DNA of 64,000 nucleotides from Cryoendolithus antarcticus (Eukaryota; Ascomycota; Dothideomycetes; Cladosporiales; Cladosporiaceae). The DNA lies in contig NAJO01000011.1 in assembly GCA_002077065.1 (NCBI GenBank), forward strand, positions 395,001-459,000, written 5' to 3'. The position numbers were made by a program, and so were the translations under genes. The notes beneath the pieces were generated by a model. The model saw only the letters and a list, made by a program, of their open reading frames with translations. It did not search any database and was not told the origin of the DNA. Shown one piece after another: positions 55,031 to 64,000 of this stretch; position 1 is the first letter of the stretch, and the number at the start of each line of letters is the position of its first letter.

Positions 55031-56815
55031 ATGTATGCTTGCCCTATCTGTGAGAAGACAGTACCCGAATCAGTCATCAACCGGCACATCGACTCCAATT
55101 GTACCGTGTTCCTCGACGAGCCTTCGCCGCCACCGCAGCAGACTCAGGCGAAGTCAAAAGCAGGCTCATTCTTCACGACACCTGCACCAAAGAGGAACGG
55201 ACAGATCAAGTCAGAGGATGCCGGATCGTCGCCGCTTGTCCATGGCGTCGCAAGTACACAGGCAGCGCCGACGTCGAGAACGCCCTTCTCCTTCTTCAAC
55301 ACTCAGCCCGTGAACGGGACGAAGCGACCTGCTGAGGATGATGCCGAGACTACGTTTGAGCAACCCGATGCAGCGGCCAAGCTGGGACCGCCAGCGAAGA
55401 AGACAAAGAACAGTCACGCCCCGCTTGCAGAGCGTATGCGGCCGCAGACTCTGGATGATGTAGCTGGGCAGGAGCTTGTAGGCGCAGATGGGGTGCTCAG
55501 AGGGCTGGTCGTGACGGGAGAGAAGGGCATTCCGTCGATGATACTCTGGGGCCCTCCAGGAAGTGGCAAGACCACAATCGCTCGTCTCATCGCGCATACG
55601 GCCGGCACACGCTTTGTGGAGATCAATAGCACTTCGAGTGGAGTCGGCGAATGCAAGCGCATCTTCGACGAGGCCAAGAACGAGCTCAGGCTCACTGGAC
55701 GCAACACGATCATTTTCTGCGACGAGATCCATCGGTTCAGCAAGAGCCAGCAGGATGTCTTCTTGGGCCCTGTCGAAAGTGGACAAGTCACGCTCATCGG
55801 CGCAACGACAGAGAACCCGAGCTTCAAAGTTGGCAATGCGCTACTGAGTCGGTGCAGAACGTTCACGCTTTCGAAGCTGGAAGAGGAGCACATCTTCGCG
55901 ATACTCAAGCGTGCACTTGCGAGCGAAGTACCGGGACTTGTACCAACGCCACCACCGAGCCCACTTGAGGATGATGCTGCGCCGGACGCCAAGCAGGAGG
56001 CCACCGCGAATTCTAGTGAGCACTTGCTAGCTCGGGACGACTTCGCGCTGCTACGTTACCTCGCAGCTTTTGCAGATGGTGACGCCAGGACCGGGTTGAA
56101 TCTTGTTGAACTTGCACTCGATCTCTGCCGCAAGCCAGACACCACCGCCGAAGACATAAAACGTTCGCTCACCCAGACCCTTGTCTACGACCGAGCAGGC
56201 GACCAGCACTACGACACGATCTCAGCTTTCCACAAGTCGATACGAGGCTCAGACCCCGATGCCACTCTCTACTATCTGGCGCGAATGCTACAGTCAGGCG
56301 AAGATCCGCTCTACGTCGCTCGCCGCATGGTGGTTATCGCATCTGAAGACATCGGCCTTGCTGACAATACGATGCTCTCACTCGCCACCGCAGCGTACTC
56401 TGCAGCGGAGAAGATCGGCATGCCTGAATGCCGTATCAATCTGGCGCATTGTGCTACTGCACTTGCCCTTGCTCCGAAGTCGATTCGCTCGTACAGCGGT
56501 CTAAGCGCTGCGTACAGTGCGCTGAAAGAACCAGGCATCGCTGGACTGCCGATCCCGCTACAGATGCGAAACGCACCAACGAAGCTGATGAAGAACCTGG
56601 GCTACCGCGTGGACTACAAATACAATCCAAGCTATGTCAATGGCGAAGTGGAGCAGACGTACCTGCCTGAGAAGCTAGTGGGTCGCAAGTTCTTTGGTGT
56701 AAATGACTTCGGTGACAAAGTGGATCCGGATGTGAAGTCGGCAGAAGAGTCAAGTAAGCTGGCAGAGCAGGCTGAGTCCGAAGAAGACTTGCTGCTGAAT
56801 CCGGACGGAGACTGA
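55031..56815 (+). CDS. MGS1: MGS1/WRNIP1 AAA+ ATPase with UBZ finger
   Basis: A single exon of 594 aa. The N-terminal finger C-P-I-C-E..I-N-R-H-I-D-S-N-C is a UBZ4-type ubiquitin-binding zinc finger. A disordered linker (about 25-130) precedes L-A-E-R-M-R-P-Q-T-L-D-D-V-A-G-Q, the usual start of the RarA/Mgs1 ATPase. Walker A W-G-P-P-G-S-G-K-T lies near residue 175, Walker B F-C-D-E-I-H-R-F near 230, and A-T-T-E-N-P-S-F near 258. The C-terminal region with Y-L-A-R-M-L-Q-S-G-E-D-P and R-I-N-L-A-H-C matches the tetramerisation domain. These proteins work at stalled replication forks. Confidence 0.96.
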   Translation: MYACPICEKTVPESVINRHIDSNCTVFLDEPSPPPQQTQAKSKAGSFFTTPAPKRNGQIKSEDAGSSPLVHGVASTQAAPTSRTPFSFFNTQPVNGTKRPAEDDAETTFEQPDAAAKLGPPAKKTKNSHAPLAERMRPQTLDDVAGQELVGADGVLRGLVVTGEKGIPSMILWGPPGSGKTTIARLIAHTAGTRFVEINSTSSGVGECKRIFDEAKNELRLTGRNTIIFCDEIHRFSKSQQDVFLGPVESGQVTLIGATTENPSFKVGNALLSRCRTFTLSKLEEEHIFAILKRALASEVPGLVPTPPPSPLEDDAAPDAKQEATANSSEHLLARDDFALLRYLAAFADGDARTGLNLVELALDLCRKPDTTAEDIKRSLTQTLVYDRAGDQHYDTISAFHKSIRGSDPDATLYYLARMLQSGEDPLYVARRMVVIASEDIGLADNTMLSLATAAYSAAEKIGMPECRINLAHCATALALAPKSIRSYSGLSAAYSALKEPGIAGLPIPLQMRNAPTKLMKNLGYRVDYKYNPSYVNGEVEQTYLPEKLVGRKFFGVNDFGDKVDPDVKSAEESSKLAEQAESEEDLLLNPDGD

Positions 56816-57565
56816 GCGGCAGCCTTGAGCAATCACCACAATATGAACGCGCGATGCGAAGCAAGCCAGCAACGATGATGATGATAGCCTGAGCATGTTC
56901 ATAACGAAGGTCGAGAGAAGGATTATGTTTTGGGTGTATGATTGAAAGGCTGCGACAGTGACCTTACGTTACAAGCCATGCTTTGCAAAGTCTAATTACA
57001 AAATCGTCTTGGCGGCGGCGAGATTGACCGGCACTGGCATTGCAAAGGTGGTCAACACGAACCAAGTAGGGCATGATTCGCTGCTCGTCTGCCCAACTGC
57101 TCGTGATGCTGACCTATGTAGCCTCCACTACGTCCTGCACAGTTCTACTGAGCATAGTGGTACGGATCTGTAAAGGCATCGACGATATGCAATATTGCGG
57201 GGAGATGCCGCCGAGTTTCATGCGATCAAGCTTCTACCAACCTCAGACTTCCACTGGTCTGCTCCTGGACAAATCTGCCGTACCGTGATCGACTCGAATT
57301 GAGGATGTCAAACCTCCAAGCACCGACTCGAGACTTCGCCGCGGCCACCAGTCAGCAGGCAGTGTCTTCAATCAAGTTCACCGCAAAGGTCTTGTACTGA
57401 TACAATCACTGATTGCGCAGTGCAGCAGATTCGTAGCTGTAGCACGTCCTCAGTCGAATCTATTGGGCATGTATGACGCCCACGCCACGTCCCTACGTAC
57501 TCAGCCTTAGATAACACGATCCGACAACACCAAGCACCCAACAGTACGCCCAAAAGCTCGACAAC
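56816..57565. other. Intergenic with a possible exon-1 relic of the membrane family
   Basis: About 750 nt. ATG 57073 opens a frame with one hydrophobic stretch (L-L-V-M-L-T-Y-V..V-L-L-S-I-V-V) then I-C-K-G, which resembles a lone first exon of the small membrane family. No matching second exon follows. Confidence 0.35.
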
Positions 57566-58346
57566 ATGGACAACACAACTTTCCCAGCTTTGGCATCACC
57601 GATGCAAGACGCTATGACAAGTAGCGTATTGACCATGGCCACCAACGCCGCCGTTGGTACCATGATCTGGGCTGTGACGATCGTGCTTATACTCTGATCA
57701 GTGCTGGGCTCGTAATGTACGCTGACTTCATCGCGCACGCTGTTCAAGAGGTTTATAACAAAGGTGCGCGACACGTCTGCTCACTTAAGCGCGACTATCT
57801 GCTGACAGCGCTACGACAGCTTTCGAAGACGACAACTCGACCGCTAATGGGCGTACTTGTTCCTCAGATGGTGAGGCGATGGCGGTCCTGGCTGGCGTTC
57901 TCGCACTTATCAACTTCATGGTTGTCGCGATCAATGTCTTTGAGGCGCCCAGCAGCATGTGGTCGCAGCATTGCTGGACTCTGTCGCGGCAGATGTTGTG
58001 GGTGCACTTGAGCGAGTTCGTCGTAGTCAGCACGCTTGCACTGTGTTTGGGCCTGCTTATGCTGCTGGCATGGTTGATCTGCAAAGAACATCAAGGCTGG
58101 GACAACTGGCGGCAGAGGCGCAATGCGTGCAAGCAAGCACGTGATATCGAGGAGCAGCTGGAAGGTCTTCAGGCGGGCGAAGCGAAGGAGTCGCAGTGGG
58201 AGAGTAGTATTGGACGGGATCGATCACTTGGCCATAACGCCCGTTCATTGAGAAACCCTGGCTTGTGTAGTGCAGGCTATTTCGGAGCGACCCCTGCGAC
58301 GGAACGATACTCGAAGCACCAATCCTCGAACATGTACTGGAAATGA
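57566..58346 (+). pseudogene. Small membrane protein family copy 6, frameshift in exon 1
   Basis: ATG 57566 starts M-D-N-T-T-F-P. Segment 1 reads G-T-M-I-W-A-V-T-I-V-L-I-L, then TGA. The next frame continues L-I-S-A-G-L-V-M-Y-A-D-F to a phase-1 donor at 57764 (GTGCGC). Exon 2 from 57820 gives A-F-E-D-D-N, segment 2, S-M-W-S-Q-H-C-W-T-L, segment 3 and a long basic tail to the stop at 58346. The W-x-x-H-C-W-T pattern matches copy 8. A single missing base in exon 1 explains the break. Confidence 0.65.
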
Positions 58347-58936
58347 CCATCTCAGGGAACAGTACGCTCCTCTTTTACCAGCACATTAAGCTTCAGGATT
58401 GCGGAGACGACATCACTACAACGGGAAGGTTCAACACCACACGCGTACACTACCGTAGAGTTCCAACGACTCGCAGTGTACACATACACTCGTCCGCGCA
58501 GCACGCCTCCGATGCTTTGCTGATACGGTGGTTACGCGTAGGGCCCGATGTGGGTCTAACCGGAAGCAGGTGATGCCACAAATTTCATGAAGTGAAATTG
58601 TGTTCGGAAGGATCTTGGTGTTAACCATTGAGCACGGGTTCATTACAGCATGCTTACTAGGTCCGCGGATACAGTCACCAAATCACACAGATATAGCCTT
58701 AGTGCCTTCCCGCGCGGTCTCTCTATGCGGCGTCAACCGAGTCGCGCCCTCCTCGCCTTGCTCTCATCTCACCGCAATCTCGCTCTCTTTCGATGCTATC
58801 ACATCGTTTCACCGCGCTACCTCCGACTCTTACTTCATCGCGCTCTCGCACTCCCCTCTCCTTCTACGCACACAGCAACGGATACAGGACGTACTACATC
58901 CAGTTGGCAACGAGGACACTTTCCACACTTTCGGCA
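58347..58936. other. Spacer between membrane family copies 6 and 7
   Basis: About 590 nt; no gene recognised. Confidence 0.5.
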
Positions 58937-59476
58937 ATGACAATGTCCTTGTATGATCAGTTCGCCGACAGCATACTATAATTCTTGACACCCTTGATCG
59001 CGGGCACCATGATCTACGGCACAGCCATCGCGCTCGTTTGGGTAAGCAGCTTCGGGGCCATTGGGTATTGCTCCCATCTCGTTGAAAAGGCATATCGTAG
59101 CCTTTCGGAAGATAGGTCTCGTAAATCTGTACTCTGATTGCCCCAATCACTGATCGCCATGAGGAGTGCATACACAGACGAAGCCAGGCACCGTTGGTTC
59201 AGACCTCGATGCAAAGATTCTCATCTCGTCCACGCTGACACTCTTTGCTCCTTTCCCTCTAGTTCTCAATTGCAACCGGGTGATGCCGCTCTTGGCAGCA
59301 CGTGGATGGAGCATGGCGGGCTGATTATGAGCGCCGTTATCAAGCTGATTTTAGGTACATACCCAGTTATCACTACGCTGGCTCTCTGTGGAGCCGCTTT
59401 CGGATACCTGGGACTTGCTGTCAGGCGCGCGCATCTGAATATGGCAAAGAGGCAGCATGGGCGCAAAGAGGGGTGA
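58937..59476 (+). pseudogene. Small membrane protein family copy 7, nonsense and frameshift
   Basis: ATG 58937 starts M-T-M-S-L-Y-D-Q-F-A-D-S-I-L, then TAA, then F-L-T-P-L-I-A-G-T-M-I-Y-G-T-A. Copy 8 has F-S-D-S-L-L-A-F-T-T-P and L-I-Y-G-T-A at the same place. Exon 2 (acceptor near 59187) gives L-D-A-K-I-L-I-S-S-T-L-T-L, equal to L-D-Q-R-L-L-L-T-T-L-M-T of copy 8. A one-base shift follows before S-T-W-M-E-H, segment 3 and V-R-R-A-H. The order of parts is complete but cannot be translated. Confidence 0.7.
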
Positions 59477-60711
59477 TAGATCATTGGTTCTGCGGTCTTT
59501 TCCCTGGCCGCCGGACGGGAGCAGACCAATCGCTCGTTTCAAGCTCCTGCAGTCCAGAAGTAGAGACTTGGCGACTGCGCATCTCGACAACAGCATGACA
59601 GCACTTGGAAATCGCGCAGCGAAGTCGGGGTCAGCGCATGAAAGGCTCGATCATCGGGGGAGCTGCAAATCAAAGTTGGTGTTTATTCGAATAGTGACTG
59701 TGGTAGAGCATACCGCTGAGCAACATCAGCTTCGACGGGCCAATATTAGCTGATGGATTACAAGGGACTTAGAGCACGCGCAAGAGGCCGCAGACCTCTG
59801 GTGCAGCGAATGAGAACCTGAGAAGAAGCCTCGATTGGAACAAAGGTCAGCACCGCAAGCTCCAACGCAACCCGCGTGTCTGCCACGGTTTCCCGGTCCC
59901 ATGGTCACTCTTTTCGACAAGTGCCATGGGCTCACATTACTTCAGAGTTCAGAAGGCACGGTCTCGTGGTGGAGCATCTGTTACTCTCGTCCACTGCTGC
60001 TGATGCTGACCTTCGAGACGATCTTCGTGTATCGGCCTGTCAACAGTGGCATGACGGCGTGGTCTTCCGGCACGGCGCAGTCTACGGTAGCTCAAGCAGA
60101 AGTTCCATTGTCGAGAGACGCGCTGGTGAAGCTTACGTTACAGATAGCATTGTTCTACATGTGGCGTTGACAGTAGAAGAATAAGTTAAGAGTTGTGGTG
60201 TCGAAAGATGGTCCGCCCATGAGATCCCCTCACGTGTATACCATGTCCACTACGCTTGACCGCTGCAATGGTCACTCCATCAGAAGAACCGTGGGGGCAA
60301 GGGGAGATACGACAGCGTTGTAATACTGTCGATCTCCGGGTGACTTCGCTTACGTCGACCGCATGCTGGGCACGCTCTACAGTTATCGTGGACGTTCGGA
60401 GGTGAGCATTGTGGGTCCAGAGAGGCACTGCTACACGTATGAATCACTGGCAAAGTTGTGAATGCTGACCATTGAAGACATCCTGGAACTTCGGTCATTC
60501 CTCATCGACTTCACTATGCGCATCATGCTACTGGTCACTCATAATCTCGTCTCCGCATGAGCCCACAATGATACACCCGAACGAGTATCCTTACCGTTAC
60601 TTTCGCTGGCTTCAATAGCGCATAGCCGTTACATCGACAGTCCATTCCTCGAATATCATCGCTTCGACTACTGTCACCTCGTTCTACTTTCAAAGTGCTC
60701 ACTTCACAACT
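59477..60711. other. Spacer with a relic of the family's C-terminal tail
   Basis: About 1.23 kb. Near 60058-60115 a stretch encodes S-G-T-A-Q-S-T-V-A-Q-A-E-V, close to S-G-T-A-Q-S-I-L-A-Q-A-K-V just past the stop of copy 8 (see 61307-61444). No other gene was recognised. Confidence 0.4.
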
Positions 60712-61334
60712 ATGGAGACCTTGTCCCCGTCAGCGATCGCACTCCCCCCGCTTGGTCACTTCTCCGACAGCCTGCTTGCTTTCACGACACCCGTCGTAGC
60801 AGTCACCCTGATCTACGGCACAGCCGCGGCGCTCCTTCGGCTGGCCAACTTCGCGGCTCTTGTGTACATCGCTCGACTCTGTCGGGCGGCCTATCAGGCG
60901 TTCTGGAAAGGTATTTGTATTATACTTACGCGGACATGGTGGCACATACTAACTCGTCTGCGACAGTAGATGTGAAGAAGCCATCAGATGGCAAGAATAT
61001 GGCACTGGACCAAAGGCTTCTTTTGACTACCTTGATGACTATCTGCGTCGCGTTCCTACTGGCCATGATGCTAGAGACGAGCGATACGTTCAAGACCGGC
61101 ACCTGGATGGAGCATTGCTGGACGATCCTGGGCTCTGTCGCAAAGGTGATCTTCGGTGGATTTCTAGTTATCACCACTATGGCCTTGTGGGTGGCTTCGT
61201 TTGGGTATCTGGTGGTTACGGTTCAGCGCGCAAACCGTATGGTGGACTGGCAGGACAGCAGCAAATTGGAGAGGCAGGACTTCGATCTTGAAGATTGTGG
61301 GTCAACGACTGGCCAGAAGCAGAGGAAATGCTAG
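60712..61334 (+). CDS. Small three-segment membrane protein, family copy 8
   Basis: Exons 60712-60910 and 60967-61334 (intron 56 nt, GTATTT..GACAG, phase 1) encode 188 aa. Segments lie at about residues 26-55, 84-104 and 122-150. The loop before segment 3 is G-T-W-M-E-H-C-W-T-I-L-G, and segment 3 has V-I-T-T-M-A-L..F-G-Y-L. The tail is short, and a 45-codon frame in another phase (61307-61444) may be its lost end. The closest relative in the window is copy 7. No known domain. Confidence 0.75.
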
Positions 61335-61444
61335 GTCAGTTACAGCGAGAGATTGGTGACATTGTGCAATCGTCTCTCGATGGCAGTGTGGTGGGACAAT
61401 TCTCTGGGACAGCGCAGTCAATTCTAGCGCAAGCAAAGGTCTAA
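61307..61444 (+). other. Out-of-phase open tail after copy 8
   Basis: Starting inside the 3' end of copy 8, another frame stays open for 45 codons (D-W-P-E-A-E-E-M-L-G to S-G-T-A-Q-S-I-L-A-Q-A-K-V, stop 61442-61444). The last 13 residues match 10 of 13 in a frame near 60058. This suggests coding sequence lost from copy 8 by a frameshift. Confidence 0.4.
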
Positions 61445-61798
61445 TTGTCGGATAGAGCTTTCGAATGGACTTTGGACTGCAATTAGGGCGAACACATAGA
61501 GCAGATGATTCGGGAGGATGTTATTCAAAGGCTGGTCAGCACGACGTGCGTGAGGACAGGATCCCGACAAACCCAGACTGTCCATGCTGGTCACCTGGCG
61601 CTCTTCTCCACGCGTTCTTTTGGTCATGATCTTAATTCTACAACCACGTGCACACAACGGAGGACGGATTTGGTGCTCACAAGCAAGCATATGAGAAGCG
61701 ACAAATTTGCTTCCTGCAGTGGCAGTGCCGCAAAGTACATTCTCAGCTATCTCAAACAAACGACATACCATTACGGACGCACTCGTAAGCTAGCCATC
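61335..61798. other. Spacer between copies 8 and 9
   Basis: About 460 nt. Apart from the out-of-phase tail, nothing was recognised. The frame of copy 9 is open upstream to 61505, but ATG 61799 fits the family better. Confidence 0.45.
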
Positions 61799-62542
61799 AT
61801 GGACAACCCTAAGATAGACCTGTCGGCGAACACAGTTGCCTCAGCTCCTAGCGACCGAGACACTCTGCATATTGCCCTCGATGCCCCTGGAGATTTAGCA
61901 GCTGGCGGTTCGATATGGATCCTAGCCACGTTCGCCCTGTACATGATGTCGTATGGCTTCGTGAAGTACACCTTATTACTCCGCAAGGGGTGCTACATTC
62001 TCTTCGGTCAGTCCACTTGCCCATCCTCGCACCGGCCAAATACTGAAGTACTCGTAGGGTATGACAGCAGGGCCTTGCACAACAGGTACTCTGCACTCGA
62101 AGGCTCAAAGTTGGTCAGCTTCCTCGCTGGCTTGAGCCTGTATTTCATCGTGGCTTACAAGTTCGCAATGCCGACTACCACGTGGGACGAGCACATTGTC
62201 ATTCTGCTGGAAGGTCTCGGGTTCTGGGCACTTGGTCTTCTGACATTGGCCAGTGCGCCGGCGATATTGATGGTTCTACTGGTGCTTTGCGCAAGGTGTT
62301 TCTCCTATGCGTTTTGCGGCTTCTATCACTGGCGGCGAGCTCGCAGTGGGGTCGATCATGGTATTAAGCATGAGGAGCAACGACAGGAGAGCATCGGGGA
62401 CACAGGAAGTGAGAGGGAGTCGGTCACGTTACTTTGGCTCGAAAGCATGCGGAAGGGACCTCGTGCTTACCCACTGACAGTTGTTGGCTCTGATCAGTCG
62501 CAGGACTTGAAATTTCCGGCTCCTGTGTTGCTCCGCGCTTGA
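61799..62542 (+). CDS. Small three-segment membrane protein, family copy 9
   Basis: Exons 61799-62006 and 62058-62542 (51-nt intron, GTCAGT..CGTAG, phase 1 in a Gly codon) encode 230 aa. The intron has no in-frame stop and a length divisible by three, so unspliced RNA would give 247 aa. The conserved intron position favours splicing. Segments lie at about residues 37-60, 87-105 and 118-145. The signature is T-T-W-D-E-H-I-V-I-L-L before segment 3. The hydrophilic tail is rich in Glu, Arg and Ser. M-D-N-P-K resembles M-D-N-T-T of copy 6. Confidence 0.75.
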   Translation: MDNPKIDLSANTVASAPSDRDTLHIALDAPGDLAAGGSIWILATFALYMMSYGFVKYTLLLRKGCYILFGQSTCPSSHRPNTEVLVGYDSRALHNRYSALEGSKLVSFLAGLSLYFIVAYKFAMPTTTWDEHIVILLEGLGFWALGLLTLASAPAILMVLLVLCARCFSYAFCGFYHWRRARSGVDHGIKHEEQRQESIGDTGSERESVTLLWLESMRKGPRAYPLTVVGSDQSQDLKFPAPVLLRA

Positions 62543-62876
62543 CAAGTGAGCAGTACAGGTATCAGTAATGCAATAGAGGTCTGCCGATGTGAAGGTATGC
62601 ATTGCAAGACTGTGATGGGCCTCTGCTTTCTGGGGATCGCGGGATTATGGCAAAGGTGCGCAACCTCAATAGTGTAGACGTTCGCGGCAATGGCATTCAT
62701 AATCAACGGCTCTTTGAGGCCTGAAATTAAGTGAACACCACCTTTAACACCGCGATGAAGTCACGGAAGCCGCGAGTGTCCTGTGCATATCCAATGTGCT
62801 TTTATCTATAGCTCGTGCAGGTCGAGTACCGCGGTATGCCTCATGCGCGGCGGAGCTCTGTCTCCTAGCAAGCCAC

Positions 62877-63390
62877 CTAGGACGACTTGCCGTTAATAGC
62901 CTTCAGCTCGACATCACTGCGAAATCGTCAGTTTCGAGCTTTTCAGGTCGTTTGAGAGTTGTGGAACTAACAAGATGAGGGTCGCATTGGGAGGAATAAG
63001 ACCCGGGTAGCCCTGCTGGCCGTAGGCATAGTCGCTGCGCATTGTTAATGGTGCTCTCATCAATGGTATCGACGACCAGACGTACCCAGTGATCGTGAGC
63101 GTCGCCTTCTCGCCGAGAGTCATACCACCATCAGTCTCAAGGATGCCCTCATCCCAGCCTATGCATCAACCCGTCAGTATACAATTCTCTCGACCCGGAG
63201 CAAGCAGCGCATTTATACCCTTGATGACCTGCCCAGTGCCAATCTTGGTCTTGAAGTCGCCGCGCCCAACGCTGCTGTCGAACTGCTTCCCGCTCTCGAG
63301 CGTGCCAGTGTACTCCATCGAGATCGTGTCGCCCTTCTTCGGCTTGTCGACACCGTTGCCGGGGGAGATCTGCTTCTTGGTGACGCCCAT
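62877..63390 (-). CDS. FPR1: FKBP12-type peptidyl-prolyl isomerase
   Basis: Four exons, 63390-63219, 63158-63086, 63034-62972 and 62916-62877, encode 115 aa, the usual FKBP12 size. The joins restore all family blocks: P-K-K-G-D-T-I-S-M-E-Y-T-G-T-L, F-D-S-S, G-Q-V-I-K-G-W-D-E-G, L-G-E-K-A-T-L-T-I-T, D-Y-A-Y-G..P-G-L-I-P-P-N-A-T-L and F-D-V-E-L. These include FK506-pocket residues (Tyr, Phe-Asp, Val-Ile, Trp, Tyr-Ala-Tyr-Gly). It is a cytosolic prolyl isomerase and the receptor for FK506 and rapamycin. Confidence 0.96.
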
Positions 63391-63844
63391 TTTGAATGCT
63401 GATGATCTGAAAGTTCGGATGGTGGTTGTGGTAAAGAGTCTGCGAGTGAGAGAGGATGCGGGAAACATGAGGATGTGGAGGCATGTTGATGCAGGGTGTC
63501 GGAGGTGCTTACGGTGATGTGATGTGAATGGACCCGCACAAGTGCCCCACCACATTGCCCCACATCCGCCCACCAAGCAGCTGCAGGAACGAGATGGACC
63601 CTGGGATGCATGTCGAAGCACACTATCGATGCTTACCCTTGGACCGGAGAGGACGAAGACCGACAAGTGAGAAGGGGAGCTGCTCATCGCTTGGAAGAAC
63701 GCAACAAGTACAAAAGCCGCAGACCAACTATAAACTGCTCTGAAGGCCCTCAGCCACTGCCAACACGTCCCAATCCCTCAATCACGTATCTCGCACCATG
63801 CTCTCAGGTTTGTCGACAATCTCTCTGTGCTCCAATCGTCCGGC
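63391..63844. other. Intergenic, nothing recognised
   Basis: About 450 nt between the FKBP start and the 3' end of the next minus-strand gene. Confidence 0.5.
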
Positions 63845-64000
63845 TCATGTGCACCTCACTCCAGGCCAGGTCCTGACGAAGTCCGTGATCGCCTGCGAGG
63901 TGCAATCGTCGCTCGAGGGGTTCTGGTACCATTTGACATAGAAGGGTGCGTACTCGTTGTTGGTGGGCTCGACCGCCCACTGGATTTCTTCTGGGTGACG
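63845..64000 (-). CDS. 3' end of an unrecognised gene, cut by the window edge
   Basis: On the minus strand a frame is open from the window edge to TGA at 63845-63847, giving 51 residues. These include W-A-V-E-P-T-N-N-E-Y and two cysteines (D-D-C-T-S and V-R-C-T at the end). The family was not recognised, and most of the gene lies outside the window. The Trp/Tyr-rich composition and paired cysteines would suit a secreted protein, but this is a guess. Confidence 0.45.
   Translation of the reverse strand, partial: RHPEEIQWAVEPTNNEYAPFYVKWYQNPSSDDCTSQAITDFVRTWPGVRCT

Noticed and set aside
1..64000. CRISPR arrays, insertion sequences, bacterial-type operons, rRNA genes
   Set aside because: None seen; intron-containing genes throughout show eukaryotic nuclear DNA.

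Overview
The window is nuclear DNA of a filamentous ascomycete. Genes are compact and on both strands. Introns are mostly 44-93 nt with GT..AG ends and CTRAY-type branch points, and several genes are typical of filamentous fungi (Fungal_trans_2 regulator, Pex14-like peroxin, fungal BTB proteins). The gene set suggests a Dothideomycete, perhaps Mycosphaerellales/Capnodiales-like; that placement is inference. All exon joins were made by hand from splice signals, reading frame and family knowledge.

Layout. 1-1.5 kb: no gene seen. 1.5-7.9 kb: metzincin-type metallopeptidase, STK19-like protein (-), DGAT2-type acyltransferase and a multi-pass membrane protein. 8.6-9.9 kb: regulator (-), followed by a 2.7 kb gene-poor stretch. 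12.6-15 kb: aspartyl aminopeptidase (-) and a DUF202 protein. 15.5-17.1 kb: two small paralogous membrane proteins. 17.7-28.1 kb: a conserved block with LYAR-type zinc finger, CDC6, branched-chain aminotransferase, NEDD8/SUMO-type protease, CSC1/OSCA channel and a GFA-domain enzyme. 28.3-35.1 kb: a six-copy tandem BTB array, all on the minus strand and mostly decayed. 35.5-38.7 kb: Pex14-like peroxin and an INO80B/Ies2-like subunit. 38.9-41.1 kb: two paralogous membrane genes, one frameshifted. 42.5-50 kb: C2H2 protein, Rab geranylgeranyltransferase beta subunit (BET2) and a RhoGAP. 50.9-62.5 kb: seven members or relics of the same small membrane family seen at 15.5-17.1 kb, interrupted by MGS1/WRNIP1. 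62.9-64 kb: FKBP12 and the 3' end of a cut-off gene.

The most notable content is two accessory families under birth-and-death evolution. The first is a set of small proteins with three predicted membrane segments. They share a phase-1 intron between segments 1 and 2 and a (S/T)-x-W signature before segment 3. I found at least nine copies and do not recognise the family. The second is the BTB array, whose members share a short 5' exon and a C-terminal Cys/His motif, C-x2-H-x-H-x3-H-P-K-C. Only one copy looks fully intact. Stops and frameshifts are found only in these accessory families; every conserved gene reads through cleanly, which argues against general sequencing error.
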